35,052 nt of DNA. Origin: an uncultured Desulfococcus sp. Its GTDB lineage: Bacteria; Desulfobacterota; Desulfobacteria; Desulfobacterales; Desulfococcaceae. Below the pieces are notes generated by a model that made no database searches, had not been told where the DNA came from, and saw nothing but the letters and a program-made list of their open reading frames with translations. Both the position numbers and the translations under genes were made by a program. Shown here piece after piece: positions 25,467-33,941 of the stretch. Location: contig CAJXSB010000004.1 in NCBI GenBank assembly GCA_913060435.1, positions 1 through 35,052 on the forward strand, written 5' to 3'. How positions within the stretch are numbered: position 1 is the first letter of the stretch; every line of letters starts with the position of its first letter.

Positions 25467-26060
25467 ATGGAAAATACGATCTTCTTTCCCTCCGGCGGCT
25501 TCCGCCTGAAGGGGCTCTACCACCCCGGCGGCGAGAAGGGTGCCGTCATCACCCATCCGCATCCCCTCTATGGCGGGGACATGAACAACATTGTCGTGGA
25601 GACCCTGGCCATGGCCTACCAGCGCAAGGGGTATGCGACCCTCCGGTTCAATTTCCGGGGGACCGGCGACAGCGGCGGCAGCCATGACAACGGCGTCGGC
25701 GAGCGGGAGGACGTCCGCGCCGCGTGCGCCTTCCTGATGGACGAAGGCGTCCGGGAGATCGACCTCGCCGGCTATTCCTTCGGGGCCTGGGTCAATGCCC
25801 ACACCGGATGCGCCGGCATCGAACGGATGGTCATGGTGTCGCCGCCGGTCAATTTCCTCGACTTTGCCGACGTCGCCGCCATCCCCTGCCTCACCCTGGT
25901 CATCGGCGGCGACGACGACGAGTTCGGCGACGCCGCCCGCATCCGCCAGATGGCCCGCCACTGGAGCCCCCGCGCCCGCTGCGAGCTGATTGCGGAGACG
26001 GACCATTTCTACTCCGGGGCGCTTCGGGAGCTGGAGGAGATCCTGGCGCAGAGTCTTTAG
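25467..26060 (+). CDS. Alpha/beta hydrolase (COG2945-like)
   Basis: A 197-residue alpha/beta hydrolase. The nucleophile elbow is GYSFGAW (Ser104); the oxyanion region HPHPLYGGDMNN near residues 30-41 and FNFRGTGDSGGSHDNGVGE are the family hallmarks; the acid is probably in GGDDDEF and the catalytic His in ETDHFYSG near the C-terminus. No signal peptide. The substrate is unknown. GGGGG lies 7-8 nt upstream of the ATG; the gene follows ribonuclease D by 38 nt and is convergent with hypB 21 nt away. Confidence 0.85.
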   Translation: MENTIFFPSGGFRLKGLYHPGGEKGAVITHPHPLYGGDMNNIVVETLAMAYQRKGYATLRFNFRGTGDSGGSHDNGVGEREDVRAACAFLMDEGVREIDLAGYSFGAWVNAHTGCAGIERMVMVSPPVNFLDFADVAAIPCLTLVIGGDDDEFGDAARIRQMARHWSPRARCELIAETDHFYSGALRELEEILAQSL

Positions 26061-26088
26061 GGATAGGGCCCTCGGCCCTGATCATCCC
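26060..26088. terminator. Hairpin between convergent hydrolase and hypB genes
   Basis: AGGGCC (26065-26070) and GGCCCT (26074-26079) pair around a 3-nt loop, flanked by GGGAT and ATCCC with a 4-nt bulge. It fills the 21-bp gap and overlaps the hypB stop. There is only a short T run (CCCTTT) on the plus side, so efficiency is uncertain. Confidence 0.4.
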
Positions 26089-26744
26089 TTTCCCCGAACC
26101 TTCCCCCTGATCCAGTCCACCCATGCAGCCAATCCTTCCCCTGTTTTGGCGGAGAGCTCAAACACCGGCATGCCGGGGTGGACCTGGTGGATGTAGTCGA
26201 CGGCGGCGTCGCGGTCGTAGTCGAGGTAGGGGAGGAGGTCCGTCTTGTTGAGGACGGCGGCGTCCGACTCCCGGAACATGAGGGGGTACTTGATGGGCTT
26301 GTCCTCCCCTTCGGTGACGCTGAGGACGACGGCCCGGGCGTTTTCGCCGATGTCGAACTCGGCCGGGCAGACCAGGTTGCCGACGTTCTCCACGATGAGG
26401 AGGTCGAGGGCGTCGAGGTCGAAATTCTCCGCCGCCTTCTCGATGACGTGGGCGGCCAGGTGGCAGTCGCCGCCGAATTCATCGGTGTTGACCTGGACCA
26501 CGGGGACGCCGGCGGCCGACAGGCGGTCGGCGTCGTTGGAGGTGCAGATGTCCCCGACGATGACGCCGGTGCGGATGTCGGGCATGATCTCCGCCAGGGT
26601 CTTCTGGAGCAGCGTTGTCTTGCCCGAGCCGGGCGAACTCATGACATTGAGCACGAAGACCTTTTTTTCGGCGAAGCGCAGCCGGTTCCGCTGCGCGTTG
26701 GTATCATTGACGTCCAGGACCTTTCGAACGACTTTTACTTCCAT
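26082..26744 (-). CDS. hypB: Hydrogenase nickel incorporation GTPase HypB
   Basis: GTPase that, with HypA, delivers nickel to [NiFe]-hydrogenase. The 220-residue product has Walker A SSPGSGKTTLL, the metal-binding GGDCHLAAHVI (Cys-His pair at the dimer interface), IVENVGNLVCPAEFDIGE and the GTP-specificity motif LNKTDLLPY. The N-terminus lacks the nickel-storing histidine-rich stretch of some HypBs. The frame is open upstream to 26780, but ATG 26744 is preceded by AAGGA at 8 nt and begins the usual MEVKVVRKVLDVND. It is 44 nt downstream of hypA. No hydrogenase structural or hypCDEF genes are in view. Confidence 0.95.
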   Translation of the reverse strand: MEVKVVRKVLDVNDTNAQRNRLRFAEKKVFVLNVMSSPGSGKTTLLQKTLAEIMPDIRTGVIVGDICTSNDADRLSAAGVPVVQVNTDEFGGDCHLAAHVIEKAAENFDLDALDLLIVENVGNLVCPAEFDIGENARAVVLSVTEGEDKPIKYPLMFRESDAAVLNKTDLLPYLDYDRDAAVDYIHQVHPGMPVFELSAKTGEGLAAWVDWIRGKVRGKG

Positions 26745-26788
26745 GGGGATTTCCTTCTGTTGGTGGTTGTGATGCCGCAAACAAGTTC

Positions 26789-27139
26789 TCAGGGGTCTTC
26801 AATGTCGATGGAGATGATCTCGAGCTCCTGGCCGGAGACGATCCGGACGTTGCCGGAGCCGCAGGCGCCGCAGCGGAACTCCGGGCGGTCTGCAGTCCAG
26901 CTGTGGCCGCAGTCGCCGCATTCGGCCGTCACCGGGATCTCCTGTATGTGGAGGACGGAGCCCGCCAGGGGGGTGTCGCGGATGACGACATCGTAGCAGA
27001 ACCGGAGGCTGTCCGGCACCACCGCCGCAAGCTTTCCCACCTTCAGGTTGACCCGTTCGACCCGGCTGCCGGCCATCTCCGGCGGAATGGATGCCGCGGC
27101 GATCTCCACGACCTGCATGGCGATTCCCATTTCATGCAT
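26789..27139 (-). CDS. hypA: Hydrogenase nickel chaperone HypA
   Basis: Nickel-binding partner of HypB, 116 residues. The N-terminal nickel site MHEM, with His2, is intact, so ATG 27139 is the true start although the frame is open to 27220. The structural zinc site is the two CxxC pairs in ECGDCGHSW and FRCGACGSG (about residues 75-98). AAGGA lies about 11 nt upstream. A sigma70-like promoter is at 27459-27486; if used, the transcript runs through a 178-nt palindromic element before reaching this gene. Confidence 0.95.
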   Translation of the reverse strand: MHEMGIAMQVVEIAAASIPPEMAGSRVERVNLKVGKLAAVVPDSLRFCYDVVIRDTPLAGSVLHIQEIPVTAECGDCGHSWTADRPEFRCGACGSGNVRIVSGQELEIISIDIEDP

Positions 27140-27250
27140 TGGTGTCCAAATCCTTTCCTCGGGCGGCGAAATAGCGTGCATCTGCCTCGCATCGCGGCCC
27201 GTCGCTGCCTGAGACGCCACGTTCGAGATTCGTTCCTGCGATGGATATGA

Positions 27251-27428
27251 GGTGTTCTCCGGGTCCGGTTTCCGCCCCGTGAGCCGCGAGCTTTAGTCCC
27301 GCTTGGATGCAGCGGAGGAACAGCGGCCCGGACTGTCTGAGCGAAGCGAGTTTCCGGGCCGCCCGGAGCAAATCCTAGCGGGACTTAAGCGAAGCGGCGT
27401 GGGGCGGAAACCGGACCCGGAGAACGCC
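27251..27428. repeat. 178-bp imperfect palindromic intergenic element
   Basis: The outer arms are a perfect 25-bp inverted repeat (27254-27278 and 27401-27425), extendable to 28 bp with one mismatch. Further in, AGTCCCGCT-GG is repeated in inverted form (27295-27306 and 27375-27386). The centre is a 10-bp hairpin, GCGGCCCGGA (27323-27332) with TCCGGGCCGC (27353-27362), around a 20-nt loop that contains GAGCGAAGCGAG. As RNA this could fold into a long branched hairpin. Part of one arm recurs at 18580-18605. It has no transposase and no target-site duplication that I can see, so it resembles a REP/MITE-like genomic repeat. Confidence 0.85.
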
Positions 27429-27458
27429 GCCGGATGAAACTCCGAATGTTGAGCCCAG

Positions 27459-27486
27459 GATATAGAACATCCATGGAAAAAGTCAA
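27459..27486 (-). promoter_or_regulatory. Probable sigma70 promoter of hypA-hypB
   Basis: On the minus strand TTGACT (27486-27481), 16 nt, TATATC (27464-27459). The -35 box lies in the 22-bp sequence that is repeated 64 bp upstream (27530-27551), where a weaker -10 (CATACA) is found at the same spacing. Transcription would cross the palindromic element and give a leader of over 300 nt before hypA. Confidence 0.5.
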
Positions 27487-27551
27487 CGATGCGAATGTCC
27501 TGGGTGAGAACGAATCCGAACCTGTATGAAACATCCATGGAAAAAGTCAAC
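27466..27551. repeat. Direct repeat of 22 bp, two copies
   Basis: Copies at 27466-27487 and 27530-27551 are identical over 22 bp, beginning AACATCCATGG and ending AAAAAGTCAAC, with a 42-bp spacer (period 64). CCCAGGA (27454-27460) and TCCTGGG (27498-27504) flank the first copy in inverted orientation. Each copy supplies a -35-like TTGACT on the minus strand. Only two copies are present, so this is not a CRISPR array. The rest of the 27140-27631 gap holds the palindromic element, the hypA promoter and the sucD hairpin. Confidence 0.8.
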
Positions 27552-27583
27552 AGGTGCGGCGTGGTGCGGGCGGGGAAGGGAGT

Positions 27584-27617
27584 CGCCCCGCCCCGGCTTC
27601 GGCGCCGGAGCGGGGCG
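27584..27617 (-). terminator. GC-rich hairpin after sucD
   Basis: A 14-bp stem with one G-U pair (27584-27597 with 27604-27617) around a 6-nt loop, starting 15 nt past the sucD stop. No U-tract follows on the minus strand, so it may slow or stabilise the 3' end rather than act as a classical terminator. Confidence 0.6.
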
Positions 27618-27631
27618 GACCCTGGGTGCTG

Positions 27632-28501
27632 CTATTTGAAGGTTTCCGCGCAGACGTCGCCCAGGTAGGCGAGGTTTTCACAGACGTTGATGCCGTTGGC
27701 CTTCATGGCTTCGACCTTGCTCTGGCCGGTGCCGCTGCTGCCGCTGATGATGGCGCCGGCATGGCCCATGCGGCGGCCCGGAGGCGCGGTCAGGCCGGCG
27801 ATGAAGCCGACCACCGGCTTGGTGACGTTGGCCTTGATGTATTCGGCCGCATCCTCTTCGGCGTTGCCGCCGATTTCACCGATCATGACGATGCCCTCGG
27901 TGGCGTCGTCGGCCTGGAACCGGCTGAGGCAGTCGATGAAGTTGGTGCCGTTGACGGGGTCGCCGCCGATGCCGATGCAGGTGGTCTGGCCCAGGCCCGC
28001 GAGGGTGAGGGCGTGGACGGCCTCATAGGTCAGGGTGCCGGAGCGGGAGACCACGCCGATCCTTCCGGGCTCGTGGATCTTGCCGGGCATGATGCCGATC
28101 TTGCACTCCCCGGGGGTGATGATGCCGGGGCAGTTGGGGCCGATGAGGCGGACCGGCTTGCCCTGGATGTAGTTCTTGACCTTCATCATGTCCATGACCG
28201 GGATGCCCTCGGTGATGCAGACGATCAGGGGCACCTCGGCGTCGGCGGCTTCCATGATGGCGTCGGCCGCAAAGGGGGGCGGCACGAAGATCATGCTGGC
28301 GTTGGCGCCGGTTTTGACGACGGCATCCTTGACAGAGTTGAAGACCGGGACGTCATCCATCATCATGCCGCCCTTGCCCGGCGTGACGCCGGCCACGACA
28401 TTGGTCCCGTATTCAACGCACGCGCGGGTGTGGAACTGGCCTTCTTTACCCGTGATCCCCTGTACCAAAAGTTTCGTGTCTTTATTGACGAGTATACTCA
28501 C
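27632..28501 (-). CDS. sucD: Succinyl-CoA synthetase alpha subunit
   Basis: Binds CoA and carries the phosphohistidine in interconversion of succinyl-CoA, ADP (or GDP) and phosphate with succinate, nucleoside triphosphate and CoA. The 289-residue subunit has the CoA-binding Rossmann domain ([21 protein letters not shown]), [10 protein letters not shown] and the active-site His247 in [15 protein letters not shown]. The start is GTG at 28501 with GAGGA upstream. It follows sucC by 34 nt and ends the propionate-type operon, where it would turn succinyl-CoA into succinate with ATP formation. Confidence 0.97.
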   Translation of the reverse strand: MSILVNKDTKLLVQGITGKEGQFHTRACVEYGTNVVAGVTPGKGGMMMDDVPVFNSVKDAVVKTGANASMIFVPPPFAADAIMEAADAEVPLIVCITEGIPVMDMMKVKNYIQGKPVRLIGPNCPGIITPGECKIGIMPGKIHEPGRIGVVSRSGTLTYEAVHALTLAGLGQTTCIGIGGDPVNGTNFIDCLSRFQADDATEGIVMIGEIGGNAEEDAAEYIKANVTKPVVGFIAGLTAPPGRRMGHAGAIISGSSGTGQSKVEAMKANGINVCENLAYLGDVCAETFK

Positions 28502-28535
28502 TGTGGTGTCCTCACTGGCTTGCGGTGGTGGTTGC

Positions 28536-29702
28536 TTACTGGATGGCTTCTGTCAGCTTCTGGGCGGCGTCCTTGAGGTCCGCCGCGTTGATGAGCGAGA
28601 GGCCCGAATCCGCCAGGATCTTCCGGCCCTCCTCGAGGTTGGTGCCCTCCATGCGGATGATGACCGGCACCTTCATGCCGACCTTTTTGGCCGCCTGGAC
28701 CACGCCGTTGGCCAGCCGGTCGCACCGGAGGATGCCGCCGAAGATGTTGATGAGGATCGCCTTGACGTTGGGGTCGCTCTGGAGGATCCGGAAGCCGTTT
28801 TCGATCTGCTCCGCGCTGGCGCCGCCGCCCACGTCCAGGAAGTTGACGGGATTGCCGCCGGCGAACTTGATGCAGTCCATGGTGGCCATGGCCAGTCCGG
28901 CGCCGTTGACCATGTTGCCGACGTTGCCGCCGCCGCCGAGGTGGATGTAGTTGAGCTGGTATTGGGAGGCTTCGACCTCGGTGGGATCCTCTTCGTCGAG
29001 GTCGCGGTACTCGGCGACGTCCTTGTGGCGGTAGAGGGCGTTGTCGTCAAAGTCCATCTTGGCGTCGAGGGCGATGACCTCGTTTTCCGCCGTCAGGACC
29101 AGGGGGTTGATTTCGACCATGGAGCAGTCGTAGCTCACCGCCAGGTTGTAGAGGTTTTTCAAGAGGGTCGTGAAGGACTTCATGGCCTCTTTGGGGATGT
29201 TGAGGCCGAAGGCCGCGGACCGGAGATGGTAGGGCATCAGGCCCAGCAGCGGGTCCACGTAGACCTTGATGATCTTTTCCGGCGTCTTTTCGGCCACCTC
29301 TTCGATGTCCATGCCGCCGGCCTCGCTGGCCATGATGATCATCTTGGCCGTGGCGCGGTCGGGCAGGATGCTGAGGTAGAGTTCCTTGGCGATGTTGAGG
29401 CCCTGCTCGATGAGGAGCTTCTTCACGAGTTTGCCCTCGGGGCCGGTCTGCTTGGTCACCAGGGTCATGCCCAGGATCTCGTTCGCGTATTGATCGAAGT
29501 CCGCCGCGTCCTTGGCCACCTTGACGCCGCCGCCCTTGCCCCGGCCGCCGGCATGGATCTGGGCCTTGACCACCACCGGAAATTCGCCGAGCTTGTCCGC
29601 CACCGCCTTGGCTTCGTCAACGGAGAAGGCGACGCCGCCGTCGGGCACCGCAACGCCGTGTTTTCTGAACAGTTCTTTGGCTTGGTATTCGTGGATCTTC
29701 AT
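28536..29702 (-). CDS. sucC: Succinyl-CoA synthetase beta subunit
   Basis: ATP-grasp subunit of 388 residues, the normal family length. It starts with [17 protein letters not shown], has the nucleotide-binding [19 protein letters not shown], the [16 protein letters not shown] segment, the metal/nucleotide loop [10 protein letters not shown] and the succinate-binding NFLDVGGGA region. The ATG at 29702 follows AGGGAA; the frame is open upstream to 29777 but that part is not conserved. Lies 85 nt after the biotinylated carboxyltransferase gene and 34 nt before sucD, in the same orientation. Confidence 0.97.
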   Translation of the reverse strand: MKIHEYQAKELFRKHGVAVPDGGVAFSVDEAKAVADKLGEFPVVVKAQIHAGGRGKGGGVKVAKDAADFDQYANEILGMTLVTKQTGPEGKLVKKLLIEQGLNIAKELYLSILPDRATAKMIIMASEAGGMDIEEVAEKTPEKIIKVYVDPLLGLMPYHLRSAAFGLNIPKEAMKSFTTLLKNLYNLAVSYDCSMVEINPLVLTAENEVIALDAKMDFDDNALYRHKDVAEYRDLDEEDPTEVEASQYQLNYIHLGGGGNVGNMVNGAGLAMATMDCIKFAGGNPVNFLDVGGGASAEQIENGFRILQSDPNVKAILINIFGGILRCDRLANGVVQAAKKVGMKVPVIIRMEGTNLEEGRKILADSGLSLINAADLKDAAQKLTEAIQ

Positions 29703-29787
29703 GTTTTCCCTGCTTTCTTGTCTGTCGGGTTTGGGGGGCTGTGCTGCAGGGCGCCGGGCCGGCGCCCTGCAGATCACATGAGGGGCA

Positions 29788-31842
29788 TTAGCCGATCACG
29801 CAGAGGACCGCGCCTTTGGCGACCGAATCGCCGCTGGAGAAGTTGACGGCCTTGATGGTGCCGTCGCAGGGCGCCGGCAGGGCATTTTCCATCTTCATCG
29901 CCTCCAGGATGACCACGGTGTCGCCCTTTTTGACGGCGTCGCCGACATTCTTGGCATAGGAGACGACCATGCCGGGCATGGGCGCCGCCAGCGGCGTGCC
30001 GTCGACATCCGCAGCTGCCGCCGGTGCCGGTGCGGGCGCGGCGGCCGCAGCCTTGGGTGCTGCCGGCGCCGGTTTGGCCGGCGCTGCAGGGGCTTTCGGA
30101 GCAGCGGGCTTGGGCGCTGCCGGGGCTGCCGGGGCGGCAGGGGCTGCCGGAGCCGCCGGTGCTGCCGGAGCGGCGGCCGGGGCCTGGTAGGCGATCACCG
30201 GGGCGCCGCCGGGCTCGTCCACCTCGACGGCGAAGTAGTCGCCGTCCACGAAGACGTTGAACTGGCGGGTGGCCTCGCCCTTTTCCGGGATTTCCTTTTC
30301 CGGCTCTTTTTCCACCAGGAGGCCGGCCTTGGCCTTCTTGATCAGCTCATCCTGCTTCTTCACGTCCTCGAGGGTCCGGGGCAGTACCTCCTTGGGCGGG
30401 GCTTCAACACCGTATTTCCACTTGAGGAACTTCTTGCCGGTGACGGGGTAGATGGCATAGAGGACCTGGTCGTCGATGTCCTTGGCCAGGTCGCCGATCT
30501 CCTCCTTGGCCTTTTCCAGCTCGGGCTCCAGCACCTCGGCCGGGCGGCAGGTGATCGGCTCCTCGCCCCGGGAGTAGCCCTTGAGGGCCTTCTTCTGGAC
30601 CTCGGGGTCGATGGGGATGGCGGTCTTGCCATAGAGGCCGTAGCAGAGGTCCTTGACCTGGGCCGTGATCATCTTGTAGCGCTCGTCCTCGTCGTCGAAG
30701 AGCACGTTGTTGACGGTCTGGATGCCGACGATCTGGCTGGTGGGGGTGACCAGCGGGATGGCCCCCAGCTCCTTGCGGACCCGGGGCAGCTCCTTGTAGA
30801 CCTGGTCGATCTTGTCGAGGGCGTCCATCTCCCGGAGCTGGTTGACGAGGTTGGAGAGCATCCCGCCCGGGGTCTGGTGGAGCAGGACGTTGATGTCGAT
30901 GATGGACATCTTGCTGTCGTCCAGGAGGTGCTTGTATTTCGGCATAATCTCCTTCTCCAGGATCTCGTTGATCCTGGCCAGGTGCTTGATGTCGAAGCCG
31001 GTGTCGCGGTTGGTGCCCAGGAGCGCCATGACCAGGGGCTCCACGGCCGCATGGGAGGTGCGGTAGGCGTAGGGGGTCATGCAGGTGTCAATGATGTCGA
31101 CGCCGGCCTCGATGGCCTTGAGGTGGCTCATGGGCGACATGCCCGAGGTGAAGTGGCTGTGGAGGTGGATGGGCGGTTTGACGGCCGCCTTGAGGGCCTT
31201 GATCAGGTTGTAGGCGTCATAGGGGGCGATGAGGCCGGCCATGTCCTTGATGCAGATGGAGTCGGCGCCCATGGACTCCAGGTCCTTGGCCTTGTTGACG
31301 TAGTAGTCGAGGTTGTAGATCTCGCCGCCCAGCCGGGGCTCGGTCATGGTGTAGCAGATGCAGCCCTGGAAATGCTTGCCGGCCTTCTTGATCCCCTTCA
31401 CCACCGTCTCGAAATTGCGGTAGTCGTTGAGGGCGTCGAAGGTCCGGAAGACGTCCATGCCGTTCTCGGCGGCCCGATCCACGAAGACCTCGGCCAGGTC
31501 GTCGGCGTAGTTGCGGTAGCCCACCAGGTTCTGGGCCCGGAGCAGCATGGAGAACGGGGTCTTCTTGATGTAGCGCTTCAGGGTCCGGAGCCGCTGCCAC
31601 GGATCCTCGTTCAGGAACCGGTGCATGGTGTCGAAGGTGGCGCCGCCCCAGGTCTCGATCGCCCAGAAGCCGACCTCGTCCATCAGCTCGGCAACGGGGA
31701 TCATGTCCTCGGTCCGGCCGCGCGTGGCGAAGAGGGACTGGTGGCCGTCGCGCAGGGACAGGTCCATGATTTTGATGGGATTCTCCGCCTTCGGGCGGTC
31801 CGGGCTGTAGTTCATTTCGGTCATTTTGACTTGATCGCTCAT
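29788..31842 (-). CDS. pycB: Biotin-carrying carboxyltransferase (pyruvate carboxylase subunit B / transcarboxylase 5S-1.3S type)
   Basis: A 684-residue protein combining a pyruvate/oxaloacetate carboxyltransferase with its own biotin carrier. The HMGL-like TIM barrel opens with [17 protein letters not shown], has the lysine/metal segment SICIKDMAG and the metal ligands in HLHSHFTSG; a PYC_OADA domain follows (about 320-520). A flexible Ala-Pro-Lys linker of about 55 residues (30020-30190) leads to the biotinyl domain with Lys650 in EAMKMEN. Alone it could be an oxaloacetate decarboxylase alpha subunit or half of pyruvate carboxylase; next to mmdA, mutase, meaB and sucCD, and with no biotin carboxylase nearby, a methylmalonyl-CoA:pyruvate transcarboxylase role fits best. 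ATG 31842 lies 132 nt after the small gene. Confidence 0.92.
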   Translation of the reverse strand: MSDQVKMTEMNYSPDRPKAENPIKIMDLSLRDGHQSLFATRGRTEDMIPVAELMDEVGFWAIETWGGATFDTMHRFLNEDPWQRLRTLKRYIKKTPFSMLLRAQNLVGYRNYADDLAEVFVDRAAENGMDVFRTFDALNDYRNFETVVKGIKKAGKHFQGCICYTMTEPRLGGEIYNLDYYVNKAKDLESMGADSICIKDMAGLIAPYDAYNLIKALKAAVKPPIHLHSHFTSGMSPMSHLKAIEAGVDIIDTCMTPYAYRTSHAAVEPLVMALLGTNRDTGFDIKHLARINEILEKEIMPKYKHLLDDSKMSIIDINVLLHQTPGGMLSNLVNQLREMDALDKIDQVYKELPRVRKELGAIPLVTPTSQIVGIQTVNNVLFDDEDERYKMITAQVKDLCYGLYGKTAIPIDPEVQKKALKGYSRGEEPITCRPAEVLEPELEKAKEEIGDLAKDIDDQVLYAIYPVTGKKFLKWKYGVEAPPKEVLPRTLEDVKKQDELIKKAKAGLLVEKEPEKEIPEKGEATRQFNVFVDGDYFAVEVDEPGGAPVIAYQAPAAAPAAPAAPAAPAAPAAPAAPKPAAPKAPAAPAKPAPAAPKAAAAAPAPAPAAAADVDGTPLAAPMPGMVVSYAKNVGDAVKKGDTVVILEAMKMENALPAPCDGTIKAVNFSSGDSVAKGAVLCVIG

Positions 31843-31873
31843 GTGTATTCTCCCGTTGGTGTTTTTTTTATTA

Positions 31874-31891
31874 GGGCCGAGGGCCGAGGGC
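31874..31891. repeat. GGGCCGA heptamer tandem repeat
   Basis: GGGCCGA occurs twice in tandem (31874-31887) and continues as GGGC. On the minus strand a CCGAAGGC/GCCCTCGG hairpin overlaps it. The similar motif GGGCTGAGGGC recurs at 33901 in the meaB-mmdA gap, so both intergenic spacers around mmdA carry a G-rich GGGCYGAGGGC motif. Confidence 0.5.
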
Positions 31892-31974
31892 GCTGGGTGC
31901 CTTCGGGGCTCGGGCTGTTTTCTTGGGGGCCGGGGGCGCCGGGTTTCCGCGGATGCCCCTCGATCCGGGATATC

Positions 31975-32205
31975 CTATCTTGCTTTTACCTGGAACGCCT
32001 TCATCTGCATCATGTTGCGCATCTGCATCATGTCCTGGCGGCCGCTGATGCCCCACAGGGAGGGCATGGGGGCCGGTGGCTCGGGCGCGGCGGGTGCTTC
32101 CGCGGGCGCCTGCATGGCCGCCATCTCCTCGCCGCTCTTGATGTACGCCGCTACGGCCGACAGGGCGGCGGCCATCTTCTTCCTGTTCAGGTCTTTCTCT
32201 TTCAT
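31975..32205 (-). CDS. Small putative accessory subunit of the carboxyltransferase complex
   Basis: A 76-residue protein I cannot place in a named family with certainty. It has a charged N-terminal helix-like part (MKEKDLNRKKMAAALSAVAA), an Ala/Pro/Glu linker (PAEAPAAPEPPAPMP) and a methionine-rich end (LWGISGRQDMMQMRNMMQMK). It has no membrane segment, unlike OadG/MmdD. The layout (short helix, Ala-Pro linker, short conserved end) resembles small epsilon/delta-type subunits that hold carboxylase complexes together, and its position between mmdA and the biotinylated subunit (39 nt from mmdA) supports that; this is inference. GGAG lies upstream of the ATG at 32205. Confidence 0.7.
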   Translation of the reverse strand: MKEKDLNRKKMAAALSAVAAYIKSGEEMAAMQAPAEAPAAPEPPAPMPSLWGISGRQDMMQMRNMMQMKAFQVKAR

Positions 32206-32244
32206 GCCGACTCCTTCGTTTCGGTTCCGGTTGGGGCTGCCCTC

Positions 32245-33798
32245 TTACAGCGGGATGTTGCCGTGCTTCTTGGGCGGCCGCAGCTCGCGTTTGCTGCTCA
32301 GGGCCTCCAGGGCGTCGATGAGCCGGGGCCGGGTCTCGCTGGGGATGATGATGTCGTCGATGTATCCCCGCTCCGCCGCGCGGTAGGGGTTGGAGAAGAG
32401 GTCTTCGTACTCCTGGATCTTCTCCTTGCGCTTGGCGCCCGGATCCTCGGCAGCCTTGATCTCCCTGGCGTGGATGATGTTGGCCGCGCCTGCGGCGCCC
32501 ATGACCGCGATCTCGGCGGTGGGCCAGGCAAAGGCCATGTCGGCGCCCAGGTCCTTGGAGCACATGGCGAGGTAGGATCCGCCGTAGTCCTTGCGGGTCA
32601 CCAGGAGCAGCTTGGGCACCGTGGCCTCGGAGTAGGTCCAGAGCAGCTTGGCGCCGTGGCGGATGATGCCGCCCCACTCCTGGTCCGAGCCGGGCAGGTA
32701 GCCGGGCACGTCCGCGATGGTCAGCATCGGGATGTTGAAGGCGTCGCAGAACCGGATGAACCGGGAGGCCTTGTCCGAGGCGTTGATGTCGAGGGCGCCG
32801 CCCATGTAGGCCGGCTGGTTGGCGATGATGCCGATGCTCCGGCCGTTGAGGCGGGCGAAGCCGATGAGGATGTTGGGGGCGTAGAGCTCATGGGGCTCGA
32901 AAAAGTCGCCGTTGTCCACGATCCCGGCGATGACGTCCCGCATGTCGTAGGACTGGTTGGGGTTGTCGGGGATGATCGTGTCCAGGTCCGGATTTGCGCG
33001 GTCCGGGCTGTCGCCGGTGGCCACGATGGGCGGATCCTCCATGTTGTTGGACGGGAGGAAGGAGAGGAGCTTCTTGATCTTGTCGATGGCGTCCTCTTCG
33101 GACTCGCAGGCGAAGTGGGAGACGCCGCTCTTCTCGTTGTGGGCGCTGGCGCCGCCCAGGTCCTCGAAGCTGATCTCCTCGCCGGTGACGGCCTTGATGA
33201 CCTGGGGCCCGGTGATGAACATGAAGCTGGTGTTCTTGACCATGAAGATGTAGTCGGTCATGGCCGGCGAATAGACCGCACCGCCTGCCGTGGTGCCCAT
33301 GATGGCCGAAATCTGGGGAATGACGCCGGAGGAGATGGAGTTCCGGTAGAAGATCTGGCCGAAGCCGGACAGGGCGTCGACGCCCTCCTGGATCCGGGCG
33401 CCGCCCGAGTCGTTGAAGCCCACGAAAGGCGCGCCGGCCTTGAGGGCCATGTCCATCACCTTGCAGATCTTCTTGGCGTGCATCTCGCCCAGGCTGCCGG
33501 CCCGGGAGGTGAAGTCCTGGGCAAAGGCGAAGACCGTCCGGCCGTCCACCTTGCCGTAGCCGGTCACCACGCCGTCGGACGGGATCTCGACCTTCTCCAT
33601 GCCGAAATTGCTGCAGCGGTGGGTGACGAAGGCGTCGACCTCGCGGAAGGTTCCCGCATCGAAGAAAAGGTCCAGCCGCTCCCTGGCGGTCAGCTTGCCC
33701 TTCTCCTTGTGCTTGGCCACCGCCTTCTCGCCGCCCATCTCCAGCAGCTTGGCTTTTCGATCCTTAAGATCTTGAATCTTGTCTGCAACATTTCCCAT
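32245..33798 (-). CDS. mmdA: Acyl-CoA carboxyltransferase (methylmalonyl-CoA decarboxylase/transcarboxylase 12S, PccB type)
   Basis: A 517-residue carboxyltransferase with the usual two crotonase-like halves. Typical segments are KLTARERLDLFFDAGTF, FAQDFTSRAGSLGEMHAKK, the first oxyanion region FNDSGGARIQEGVDAL, MGTTAGGAVYSPA, and in the second half VPGYLPGSDQEWGGIIRHGAKLL and RKDYGGSYLAMCSKDLGAD; it ends with RPPKKHGNIPL like propionyl-CoA carboxylase beta chains. It moves CO2 between a biotin carrier and propionyl-CoA. With the linked biotin protein but no biotin carboxylase, transcarboxylase or decarboxylase function is favoured over ATP-dependent carboxylation. AAGGA precedes the ATG at 33798. 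It lies 136 nt after meaB. Confidence 0.94.
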   Translation of the reverse strand: MGNVADKIQDLKDRKAKLLEMGGEKAVAKHKEKGKLTARERLDLFFDAGTFREVDAFVTHRCSNFGMEKVEIPSDGVVTGYGKVDGRTVFAFAQDFTSRAGSLGEMHAKKICKVMDMALKAGAPFVGFNDSGGARIQEGVDALSGFGQIFYRNSISSGVIPQISAIMGTTAGGAVYSPAMTDYIFMVKNTSFMFITGPQVIKAVTGEEISFEDLGGASAHNEKSGVSHFACESEEDAIDKIKKLLSFLPSNNMEDPPIVATGDSPDRANPDLDTIIPDNPNQSYDMRDVIAGIVDNGDFFEPHELYAPNILIGFARLNGRSIGIIANQPAYMGGALDINASDKASRFIRFCDAFNIPMLTIADVPGYLPGSDQEWGGIIRHGAKLLWTYSEATVPKLLLVTRKDYGGSYLAMCSKDLGADMAFAWPTAEIAVMGAAGAANIIHAREIKAAEDPGAKRKEKIQEYEDLFSNPYRAAERGYIDDIIIPSETRPRLIDALEALSSKRELRPPKKHGNIPL

Positions 33799-33900
33799 CT
33801 TCCCATCCTTTCCGTCGGAGTTAATATCGGAGTTATTTGATTGTATCTTGTTCTTATGTAAAGTTTGCGTTCGGGTTGCGGGTTGAGTCGTTAGGGTGAA

Positions 33901-33941
33901 GGGCTGAGGGCCCAGGGGAGTGCGCCCTGGGCCCTCAGCCC
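33901..33941. repeat. Perfect 17-bp hairpin overlapping the meaB stop codon
   Basis: 33901-33917 and 33925-33941 are exact reverse complements around a 7-nt loop. The meaB stop (33937-33935) lies inside the stem. No U-tract follows on the minus strand and mmdA is read from the same strand 100 nt further on, so it could set relative expression of meaB and mmdA by protecting or pausing the message. Confidence 0.85.

Noticed and set aside
27293-27550. Minus-strand open frame of 85 codons in the hypA upstream region
   Set aside because: It lies almost wholly in the palindromic element and direct repeat, has no ribosome-binding site and no recognised fold. The 79-codon frame at 27132-27371 is rejected for the same reason.
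27466-27551. CRISPR array
   Set aside because: Only two repeat copies, a 42-bp spacer, and no cas genes; it reads better as a duplicated promoter or operator segment.
29969-30190. Gly/Ala-rich open frame on the plus strand
   Set aside because: It is the antisense of the Ala-Pro linker of the biotinylated carboxyltransferase.
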